Shown here: one piece after another, positions 1-7,243 of the stretch
Numbering within the stretch: position 1 is the first letter of the stretch
Layout: each line of letters begins with the position of its first letter
From: Streptomyces pseudovenezuelae
Lineage (GTDB): Bacteria > Actinomycetota > Actinomycetes > Streptomycetales > Streptomycetaceae
Reading direction: 5' to 3'
NCBI RefSeq assembly: GCF_001513955.1
Contig: NZ_KQ948150.1
Location: forward strand, 807,565-871,564
Length of the DNA stretch: 64,000 bases
Position numbers and translations under genes: made by a program
Notes under the pieces: model-generated
What the model was told of the DNA's origin: nothing
Databases searched by the model: none
Seen by the model: only the letters and a program-made list of their open reading frames with translations

Positions 1-2707
1 GCTCGATCAACTCGCACGCCTCGGTCGCCGCCTGCAGGGCCTCGCGCTGGCGCCCGATGCGGTGGGTGGCCGTGGCCAGCGTGCACAGGGACTTCACCAG
101 ACCGAAGGCGTTCGTGCGGCTGGGGTTGCGCTGGAACAGCGGTTCCAGACGCCGTATGGAGTCCCGGGCACAGAGGTCCGCCTCCTCGAACCGCCCCACG
201 TCGACGAGCCGGTCGGCCAGGTCCTTGAGGGCCTCCGCCAAGGCGAACTCGTGCTCCTCGGACGGACTGAGCTGGTGCAGCGCGTGGTACATGTCCACCG
301 CCTGCCCGGCGACCTCGTGCGCCTGGATGCGCAGCCCCGAACTGGCCAGGTACAGCGACCAGCGCTGAAGGGCCCGGGCCAGCTCTCCCCGGTTGTCCTG
401 GGTGGGCGCTCCGCCGCCCTGGCGGTAGTGCTGCACCGCGTGCTCCGCGACGGCCGTGGCCAGCTCCAACAGGACGTCCGGGCAGGCGAGGTCGAGTTCT
501 CCGAGGACCTGGGCGGCGACCTCACGCGCCGAGTCCTTGCGCAGCGTGGAGTTCAGCGCGCAGGCCAGCGAGGTGCCGATGGCGCTCGCGAACCGGTCCT
601 GATCGGTGGCGGCGACCTGTTTGACCAGCTTGACCAGGGGGCGGGCGTGGGTGCGCAGCGCGGCGTCCAGCGCCTCGCGGGCCCGCTGCTGGGCCGACGG
701 CTCACCGGTCCCGTCGACCCGGCAGCCGTCGGAGCCGGCGGTGAGCTGAAGGACGTGCAGCACATTCAGTATCTGGCGCGCCTGGTCCGTCGCGGCCTGA
801 GGGATTCCCGGGCCGTCACCGCCTACGTCGAGCAGCCGCGGCGCGATGTCGGGAAAGGCGGCGATGACCTTCGCGCCGAGCCGCTCGGCGAGCCTCAGCG
901 GCTGGAGCGAGCGCAGGTAGCCCTCTCCGGAAAGTTCCGCGTGCTGCCAGCGGGCGAAGGCACGCGTGAGCCACTCCGGTTCGTCGGCCAGGTCCGGCAC
1001 GAGCCGCAGCCGGCGCGCCGCCTCGGTCTCCCGCTCCCCGTCCGTCTCGCCGTCGGCCACCGCCAGACCGGAGACGGCGACGATCCGTTCGAGCAGGACC
1101 GGGTCGTGCGGCAACCTCTGACGCTCGGCGGACGCCTGCCACCTCTGGCGTTCCACGTCGAGGGCGTAGTCCAGCAAGGCGTTGGCGCGTGAGCGTGTGG
1201 GCGGTCCCGCGGTGGCCGAGTGTGTTTTGTGCAGCAGGGTGCGGGCGTCCACCAGCGCCTGGATGAGGATGAGCAGATAGCTGCCGAAGTCGGGCTCGTC
1301 GAGGCCCGGGACGCCCGTTGCGGCGGGCGCGGCGGCGTCCGTGGAGGTCGCACCCTCCGCCCCGGCACCCGCGCGCACAGTGGCGTCGGCGTTGCTGTCG
1401 CTCTCGTCGTACCAGCCCCGGAACGCGGCGTAGGCAGCCCGGTAGACGTCCTCACGGTCGGCTTCCGGGAGCGACGCAAGCGGGGCAGGATCCTCTGCGT
1501 CGACCAGTGCCTCGTAGCGCCGCCTGACGGCGTCCCACCACGGACCGCCGCGGTGGGCGACCGCCAGGACGCGCAGCGGATGGCGGCTTCCGCGCTCGGT
1601 GGCCTCGGCGAGGAGGACGTGCAGCTGTCCTGCGTGAGCGTCGGCGTCGTCGACGACGAGCAGCCGGTGCTCGGGCAGGGCGCAGACACCGGAGAAGTCC
1701 ACGTGCAGTGGGTCGACGACACCGGCGACCCACCCCCTCCCGGCCATCGTGCGGCACAGCTCACGGGCGAGACGGGTCTTGCCGACCGTGCTGCCGCCCG
1801 TGAGCAGACGTATGCGTTGTCCGCCGCCCCCGTCGTCCTCGTGCTCACACCAGTCGACCAGCGCTCGGAGCTGTTGCGTGCGGCCACGGAAGGGCACGAC
1901 ACCGTGGCGGGATTCGAGCAGGTCGGCCTCGGACCACTGATCGCGTGGCGGCAGCGGGCTGTAGGCGGGCTTCAGGATCTCGCCACCCGCCCAGACGGGG
2001 GCCAGCGTGACGCGTTCCTCGGGTGCCGTCCCGCCGCGGGCCGCCAGCAGGCAGGCGTTCGCCTCGGCCGGTCCGTCGTCGCCGAAGACCGCGCTGACGG
2101 GCAGCGCGATCAGCCGTCCCTCGATCGTGGCGCGGTCCTCCGTGATCACGCCGATGAGGTGATCCCCGCTGAACAGGGCCGCGCCCGACATGCCGCTCCA
2201 GAGCGACGCGCCCCGGGCGAGCGGCGACGAGCCTGTCCTGATCTGCAGGTTCAGACGACGCACCTCGCGCCTCGCCCCGGTGAGCGGAAGGACACGTCCC
2301 CGCACGTCCTCCGGGGTCACCAGCTGTCTCGTCCCGGCCTGCTGCACCCCTGACTTCGGAAAGCCCAGCGCCTGGGCGGCGACGGCGCCCTCGCCGATGA
2401 GTCGGCCCAGGCGCACCTCACCCGACGGGCCGTCCTGTGCCGTCCGGAACGGATCGTCGGCGGTGGATTCCAGCAGCGCGTAGTCGGGCTCCTCGTCTCC
2501 CCGGACCGCCACCCGGAAGGTGTGCCGCTCCTCGGAGAGGTCGTAACTTCCCTCGTGGCGCGCGTAGGCGCGGGCGGTGACCTCGGAGCCCTTCGGCCCG
2601 ACGCAGTGACCTGCGGTGAGGATGAGCTCCGGTGTCAGCAGATACCCCGAGCCTCGTCTGCCGTTCGCGGAGAGCGAGACCAGCCGCTCGGCGTCGAGCC
2701 CGGTCAT
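1..2707 (-). CDS. Trypsin-like protease / STAND ATPase / TPR protein (runs off left edge)
   Basis: Large cytosolic multidomain protein without a signal peptide, open for 902 codons until it leaves the window. Residues 1-215 form a trypsin-like serine protease with a complete triad: His34 in LTAGHCVG, Asp75 in EEPDYALLE and Ser174 in SGMSGAALF. A P-loop NTPase follows, with Walker A GGSTVGKT at 304-311 and Walker B RLLVVDDAD near 348-356. The rest is alpha-helical and ends in TPR-like repeats (last ~100 visible residues). The ATG start overlaps the trypco2 stop codon as ATGA, implying translational coupling. Proteases of this architecture beside trypco genes are known as NTP-dependent conflict systems (families described by Aravind and colleagues); a threat-activated protease is inferred. 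The true C-terminus is not visible. Confidence 0.88.
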   Translation of the reverse strand, partial: MTGLDAERLVSLSANGRRGSGYLLTPELILTAGHCVGPKGSEVTARAYARHEGSYDLSEERHTFRVAVRGDEEPDYALLESTADDPFRTAQDGPSGEVRLGRLIGEGAVAAQALGFPKSGVQQAGTRQLVTPEDVRGRVLPLTGARREVRRLNLQIRTGSSPLARGASLWSGMSGAALFSGDHLIGVITEDRATIEGRLIALPVSAVFGDDGPAEANACLLAARGGTAPEERVTLAPVWAGGEILKPAYSPLPPRDQWSEADLLESRHGVVPFRGRTQQLRALVDWCEHEDDGGGGQRIRLLTGGSTVGKTRLARELCRTMAGRGWVAGVVDPLHVDFSGVCALPEHRLLVVDDADAHAGQLHVLLAEATERGSRHPLRVLAVAHRGGPWWDAVRRRYEALVDAEDPAPLASLPEADREDVYRAAYAAFRGWYDESDSNADATVRAGAGAEGATSTDAAAPAATGVPGLDEPDFGSYLLILIQALVDARTLLHKTHSATAGPPTRSRANALLDYALDVERQRWQASAERQRLPHDPVLLERIVAVSGLAVADGETDGERETEAARRLRLVPDLADEPEWLTRAFARWQHAELSGEGYLRSLQPLRLAERLGAKVIAAFPDIAPRLLDVGGDGPGIPQAATDQARQILNVLHVLQLTAGSDGCRVDGTGEPSAQQRAREALDAALRTHARPLVKLVKQVAATDQDRFASAIGTSLACALNSTLRKDSAREVAAQVLGELDLACPDVLLELATAVAEHAVQHYRQGGGAPTQDNRGELARALQRWSLYLASSGLRIQAHEVAGQAVDMYHALHQLSPSEEHEFALAEALKDLADRLVDVGRFEEADLCARDSIRRLEPLFQRNPSRTNAFGLVKSLCTLATATHRIGRQREALQAATEACELIE

Positions 2708-3018
2708 TCGGCGCCGTCTCCCTCATCGGAGATGAGCGTGGTGGGCGGCAGCGTGAGGTTCAGCTTGATCCGGTGCGTGGTGGCGTTGCCGCGTGCGTAG
2801 TCGCCACCGGCCTGGACCACCCAGAACTGGATGCCCGCCCGGCCCGCGGCGTTCCGGGTGATCTGGACCGTGGCCTCCACCTCGACATCGGCGATGCCGA
2901 ATCGCAGCGCTTCCCCCGCGGCTCGCCGCTGTGCGTCTTCCAGCTCCCGTCGCAGCCCGCCGAGCATGTCCGCGAGACCCAACTCATCGGTGGCGAGCGC
3001 TTGTTGCATGTCTGCCAT
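2704..3018 (-). CDS. trypco2 (trypsin-co-occurring domain 2) protein
   Basis: 104-residue soluble protein recognised as the trypsin-co-occurring domain 2 family. It has an N-terminal helix with LGLADMLGGLRRELEDAQ, a strand-rich core (VEVEATVQITRNAAGRAGIQ, then FWVVQAGGDYARG) and a C-terminal strand HRIKLNLTLPP. The ATG at 3018 was chosen because GAAGGAG lies eight bases upstream; a longer frame to 3150 lacks this. It overlaps the downstream protease gene by four bases, so it is the first gene of a two-gene operon. In the family, trypco2 is the constant partner of trypsin-like effector genes and probably senses or gates them; that role is inferred. Confidence 0.85.
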   Translation of the reverse strand: MADMQQALATDELGLADMLGGLRRELEDAQRRAAGEALRFGIADVEVEATVQITRNAAGRAGIQFWVVQAGGDYARGNATTHRIKLNLTLPPTTLISDEGDGAE

Positions 3019-3454
3019 TGCCTTACTCCTTCGCAGGGGAGTTCCCGACCAGGAGGAGTGGGAGGACCCGCGACGGACGGCGGCGACACTGTCAATTGTC
3101 CGATGTGTCTCGGGGGCGGGCAACTCGATCACATGACCCGAGATCGGCACGGGGCGTATACGCGCACCCCCTGACTCTGTCGGCCCAGTGTGGGAAGGGG
3201 AGTCTTCGTTTCACGGCGTTCGGCTACTGCATCCAGTCCCAGGGCTATGACCCTGGCCGACCGTCCCGCACACCCTCCGACGGCACAGGTCGCGGCCGCC
3301 GGATGGTCGCGGCCTCCCCGGACGTCTCGTTGCTGCCGCCCGCTCGGAGCGTCTCGCACGGCGTGGCCGGTGAGGGAGGCGGGATGCTTGCCGAGGCGGC
3401 GTGGTTATGGTCCTGCTGGCCGTGGCGCTGAGGAAGTAGAGCGCGCCTCACCCA
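3019..3454. other. Intergenic, no gene recognised
   Basis: No frame here has family-like sequence or a convincing start. It must hold the promoter of the trypco2-protease operon, but no confident -35/-10 pair was identified. Confidence 0.4.
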
Positions 3455-3490
3455 GCGGGGTCCCGCGCCGACCTGTGCGCGGGACCCCGC
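3455..3490. terminator. Strong intrinsic hairpin
   Basis: Perfect 14-bp stem, GCGGGGTCCCGCGC at 3455-3468 and its complement at 3477-3490, with an 8-base loop. It lies just past the 3' end of the minus-strand CBS remnant and is probably that gene's surviving terminator. No long T-run follows, as is usual in high-GC actinobacteria. Confidence 0.7.
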
Positions 3491-3509
3491 CCCCGCTGGA
3501 TCGCAGCGT

Positions 3510-3800
3510 TCACGGCGTCAGGATCGCCGGTCCCGGCATGAGTTCCTCGGCGGCAGCGCCTTCTGCCCCGGCCCGCTTGCGCGTCTTCAGGAGCGGCTTC
3601 GGAGTCCGGCTGAAAGCCTCGGCCCAGGTGGAGCACTTGCGCAGCAGGTCCGCCTCGGACACGACCTCCAGGGGTGGTCGAGATAATTCACCGCGGGTAC
3701 GGCGGTGATGTCCAGTTCTGGCCAGCAGCGCGACGACCTCCTTTGGACGGCGTGTCGCGCCTCGCGCGGACCGCACGTCGGTGACGTCCTGTCTCCGAAG
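3510..3800 (-). pseudogene. CBS-domain protein remnant
   Basis: Broken copy of the common actinobacterial CBS-domain protein. Recognisable pieces lie in different frames: PKEVVALLA, then LDITAVPAVN in a second frame, then EVVSEADLLRK and GAAAEELM back in the first. At least two compensating frameshifts occur around 3670-3720. The start region is degraded, and the second CBS repeat is missing because of a stop at 3510. It is not expected to make a functional adenosyl-ligand sensor. Recognition rests on the EADLLRK-type signature of the family. Confidence 0.7.
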
Positions 3801-3977
3801 CCCGGCCCGATGCCCGGCCGAGGACTGCGCGTGTTGGCGCGGAGCCCGTGAGCGGAGCATGACCCTCCGGCCGAGGCCGCTCTCCTGTCCGCACAGGATG
3901 AGGGACCTCGGCTTCGACAGGCGGCGACCCTGGGGAAACCTGCTGTCGGTGGGCCCCGGGATCTGCGCCCGGGTGGT

Positions 3978-5078
3978 TCATCCAGAGGCCAGAGCGGTCC
4001 ACTTCTGGTTGGAGCCGTTGTTGCAGTCCCACAGCTGGAGTTGCGTGCCGTCGGCTGTGGAGGAGCCAGGAACATCGAGGCAGCGGCCGGAGGCGGGGTT
4101 GCGGTAGCCGCCGTTGTAGACCTGCCAGACCTGGTTGGAGCCGCCATGGCACGTCCACAGCTGGACCCTGGTGCCGTTTGCGGTGGCCCCGCCGGCGGCG
4201 TCGAGACATTTGCCCATGGAACGCAGGGTGCCGTCCGTGTAGGAGGACCAGTACTGGTTGGCGCCGTCTCCGCAGCTCCATGTCTGGACGGCGGTCCCGT
4301 CAGCGGTGCCCGCCCCGCTGACGTCCAGGCACTTGCCCGCGACGCCGGACTGTACGTGTGCGGGGGCCGGGGCGGGGTTCCTCAGCCACCCGGCGTTGTC
4401 CGCGGCCTGAACCCCGCGGTGGAAGGCGTCGGCCATCTTCTGGTAACCGGCGTCGTTGGGATGCAGGGGATCGGCCAGGTCGGCCGTGGTCAGGCTGCTC
4501 ATGTCGACGTATGCGACATGCTTGCCTGCAGCCTGGGCGTCACTGACGATACGGGCGGCGGCCTGGTTGTACGCGCCCCGGAACTGTTCCTCCGAGCTGC
4601 TGGTGGACACGACGAGCGAGGCGACGAGCACGGTGGCGTCGGGAACGTCGGCGGTGATCCGGCTGACCAGCGACTTCAGCCGTGCGATGGCGGTGTCGAC
4701 CTCGGAGGCCCCCTGGAGGTCGTTGGTACCGATGTGCAGCGTCACGACGTTGGGCCGATAGCGGGTCAAGGCGGCGTCCGCGAGGGCGGCGATCTGGTCG
4801 ATGCGGTACCCGGAGTGACCCTCGTTGTCGGGGTCGGACATCGTCCCGCCCCGTAACGTACCGACGAAGTCCAGAGGATGGCCGTCCGCCGCCAGCTCGT
4901 TCCACAACGGACTCCGGTAGCCGTTGCCCGTACTGCTCCCCACGCCCCACGTGATCGAGTCGCCCAACGGCATGACTCGCAAAGGCGTGTTGGGGGCGGC
5001 GGAGGCGGGGGTCACACCTGACAGCGCCGCCCCGAGCGCGGCGACGAGGGAGATGAGCAGCATCCTGGGCTTTCTCAT
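3978..5078 (-). CDS. Secreted SGNH/GDSL hydrolase with ricin-type lectin domain
   Basis: 366-residue exported esterase/lipase-like enzyme. A Sec signal peptide covers residues 1-28 (MRKPRMLL...ASAAP). The SGNH fold shows block I GDSITWG with nucleophile Ser41, block III GTNDLQ with Asn119, and block V DPLHPND with Asp203 and His206, so all catalytic residues are present. Residues ~245-366 are a ricin B-type beta-trefoil with repeated GKCLDV/GRCLDV and NQxW motifs (NQYW, NQVW, NQKW), a CBM13-like carbohydrate-binding module. It probably deacylates a polysaccharide outside the cell. It is oriented like the GH62 gene upstream but separated from it by a terminator hairpin, so it is likely transcribed alone. 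Confidence 0.9.
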   Translation of the reverse strand: MRKPRMLLISLVAALGAALSGVTPASAAPNTPLRVMPLGDSITWGVGSSTGNGYRSPLWNELAADGHPLDFVGTLRGGTMSDPDNEGHSGYRIDQIAALADAALTRYRPNVVTLHIGTNDLQGASEVDTAIARLKSLVSRITADVPDATVLVASLVVSTSSSEEQFRGAYNQAAARIVSDAQAAGKHVAYVDMSSLTTADLADPLHPNDAGYQKMADAFHRGVQAADNAGWLRNPAPAPAHVQSGVAGKCLDVSGAGTADGTAVQTWSCGDGANQYWSSYTDGTLRSMGKCLDAAGGATANGTRVQLWTCHGGSNQVWQVYNGGYRNPASGRCLDVPGSSTADGTQLQLWDCNNGSNQKWTALASG

Positions 5079-5183
5079 GAAGCGTCCTCTTCTACGAGTG
5101 ATTGCCGAGCACGGTCGACGACGTGCGGCTGGGCTTCCTGGAGGCGTCGGGCTCAGGTCGGATGAGGGGCTCGTCCCGTTCGC

Positions 5184-5214
5184 CCCACGCGCGGACTGCC
5201 CGTCCGCGCGTGGG
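5184..5214. terminator. Terminator after GH62 gene
   Basis: Perfect 13-bp stem, CCCACGCGCGGAC with its complement, and a 5-base loop (TGCCC), between the GH62 stop and the SGNH hydrolase start on the same strand. Confidence 0.75.
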
Positions 5215-5226
5215 ACCGACCGCCCC

Positions 5227-6666
5227 TCATGCCCGTTTGCCGTGATGGGGGTCAGCGCTGCAGCGTGAGCAAGCCCGGCCGGTACAGCAGTTGATGTAGG
5301 GGGTGCCTGACGGGGTGTTGGGGGACAGGCCCTGGTAGAGCAGTTGCAGGTTGCACGGGTCGACGGTCATGGTCTGGTCGGGGTTGTTGCGGACCAGGTC
5401 ACCGTGGCTGATGTCGTTGGTCCAGGTCGCACCGCTGTTGGCCTTGCCCGCGAAGGGGTTGCTCTCGGTGGCCGCCTGTGGGGTCCACGGCCCGTTCAGG
5501 CTGGAAGCGGTGAACGAGCGGAAGAACCGCTGCTCACTCACGCCGCGAGCCTCGACGATCATGAGGTACTGGTTCTGGCCCTGCACCTTGTAGACCTGCG
5601 GCGCCTCGAACAGGTTCTTCACCGTGTCGCTCATGACCGTCGTGTACGACGAGCCGAAGCTGGCCGGGAAGTTTCCGATCGGCATGTCCGACCGGTAGAT
5701 CTTGCCGTTGTCACCGGCGAAGAACAGGTACATGTTCTGGCCGTCGGCGATCAGGGTCGGGTCGATCGCGCTGCCGTCGGGGACACTACCGGTGAACAGG
5801 GGCTGTGCCGCGGACCAGCCGTTGGGGTTGGTTGGATCGCTCGACGTGCGGTAGACGAACGGCCATTGGGTTCCCCACCCGTTGGATGTCAGCACCCAGA
5901 TGTTCTTGGGCGCGAAGTAGAACAGGGTGGGAGCCACCGCGCCCTGGCTCATCTGGGTCTGGCCGGCCGAGGCCATGTCCGACCAGTTCGTGAAGGGGCT
6001 GAACGCCATCGACTTCCACGACGACCCGTCGGAGACGGTCGCGTAGACGAGGTGCCTTCCGTTGTAGGTCACGGTGGTGAAGTCCTTCAGCGCGGCCCAC
6101 CCGTTCGCCGGCTGCGCCAGCGGGCCGGTCGAGGTCCACCGGTAGGCCGACGGAAGGGCGCAATTGCCACCCGACGACGCGGACAGGCCGGTCCACTGCT
6201 GGTTGGCGGCGCCGTTGCAGTTCCAGAGCTGCACGGTCGCGCCGTTGGCCGTCGCACCGCCCGACACGTCGAGGCACAGTCCGGACTCCACGGCGACGAT
6301 CGTCCCGTCGGAGTTGACCCGCCACTGCTGGTTGGTGTCGCCGCTGCAGGACCAGATCACCGGCCGGGTGCCGGCCGTGGTGGCGTGGCCCGGAACGTCG
6401 AGGCACTTGTTGCCGTACACGGTCAGCTGGTTGTTGTCCGTGAGGGTCCACTGCTGGTTGGTCCCGCCCCAGCAGTCGTAGATCTGCAGGCTCGTGCCGT
6501 CGGTCTGCGCGGCTCCCGGCACGTCGAGGCACCGGCCGGAGCCGACGCCGCGCAAGGCACCGGTGGTGGCTGCCTGTGCCGGGTCGGCGACCAGCAGCGC
6601 CGCCACAGCGGTGAGGACCGCGAGCACCACGGACAGATGTTTGCGGCCTAAGGCGTGTCTGAGCAT
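5227..6666 (-). CDS. Secreted GH62 alpha-L-arabinofuranosidase with N-terminal ricin domain (3'-end frameshift)
   Basis: 479-residue secreted enzyme that would remove arabinofuranose side chains from arabinoxylan. A signal peptide (MLRHALGRKHLSVVL...PAQAA) is followed by a ricin/CBM13 trefoil (about residues 33-165, motifs GRCLDV, NKCLDV, LCLDV, NQQW x3). The GH62 catalytic domain starts at CALPSAYRW and contains KDFTTVTYNGRHLVY, IDPTLI and LFEAPQVY, the acidic-residue regions of the family. The start at 6666 has AGAGGA upstream; an in-frame start at 6855 adds unrelated residues. The last ~20 residues are abnormal: adding one base in the C-run near 5296 gives LLYRPGLLTLQR and a stop at 5252, the normal family ending. 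This is either a one-base deletion or a sequencing error. Confidence 0.88.
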   Translation of the reverse strand: MLRHALGRKHLSVVLAVLTAVAALLVADPAQAATTGALRGVGSGRCLDVPGAAQTDGTSLQIYDCWGGTNQQWTLTDNNQLTVYGNKCLDVPGHATTAGTRPVIWSCSGDTNQQWRVNSDGTIVAVESGLCLDVSGGATANGATVQLWNCNGAANQQWTGLSASSGGNCALPSAYRWTSTGPLAQPANGWAALKDFTTVTYNGRHLVYATVSDGSSWKSMAFSPFTNWSDMASAGQTQMSQGAVAPTLFYFAPKNIWVLTSNGWGTQWPFVYRTSSDPTNPNGWSAAQPLFTGSVPDGSAIDPTLIADGQNMYLFFAGDNGKIYRSDMPIGNFPASFGSSYTTVMSDTVKNLFEAPQVYKVQGQNQYLMIVEARGVSEQRFFRSFTASSLNGPWTPQAATESNPFAGKANSGATWTNDISHGDLVRNNPDQTMTVDPCNLQLLYQGLSPNTPSGTPYINCCTGRACSRCSADPHHGKRA

Positions 6667-7243
6667 GGAGTCCTCTTTCTTGCGTGGGCTTCTTGCATGG
6701 GCGGTTCCGGTCGACTCCGTCCGCACTGGCGGGTGGGCGTTGCGGTGCAAGCCGATGTTCGTTCGAGATATCGAGCAATGGCCGAAGTATCGAGCAAGTG
6801 GCAGCGAATCGCGGGACGATCTAGCGCAGGAGTTGCGCAGTGGGGGCCTGCTCATCGATCCACTTCACTCATACATGGGATGGATTAGCAGGTACGAGTG
6901 TGGCTGGTGTCTAGCCCCGTGACAGAAAATTCCAGCTTCGGGCTGACGGAAGCCGGATTCGTCTGCCGGACAACCATGTCAAACATGGGGTGTTCTGTAG
7001 AACGCGTGAAGGTAGCGTGAGCGCGTCGGTCCCTTCGGAACCTCTGCCCGCGCATGCTCTGTCCCGCCGAAGGGTCGCCGGCCCGGCAGGCAGAAGCCTC
7101 CCCGGCCCGTCGGGCAGAAAAATGGTTTCGGCTGGAAGGCAACCTTTGCGGTGCTGGTGACCACAAGGAGTCGGATCCGGCCAGTCCCGGTGGCGGCGAT
7201 CCGTTTTCCCCCTGTGCACGGTATGCAAGGAGAGCACCTCCCC
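6667..7243. promoter_or_regulatory. Divergent intergenic region of GH62 and GH74 genes
   Basis: 577 bp between two divergently transcribed hydrolase genes, so both promoters lie here. The decamer TATCGAGCAA occurs twice in direct orientation, at 6769-6778 and 6788-6797 (19 bp apart), the first overlapping TCGAGATATCGA. These are candidate binding sites for a shared regulator, which is inference. No coding sequence was recognised. Confidence 0.45.

Noticed and set aside
62..1192. 376-codon plus-strand frame
   Set aside because: Antisense to the trypsin-STAND gene, whose minus frame carries all motifs.
3220..3250. Possible tRNA-like segment
   Set aside because: No acceptor pairing, anticodon stem or TTC arm could be laid out; no tRNA was found anywhere in the window.
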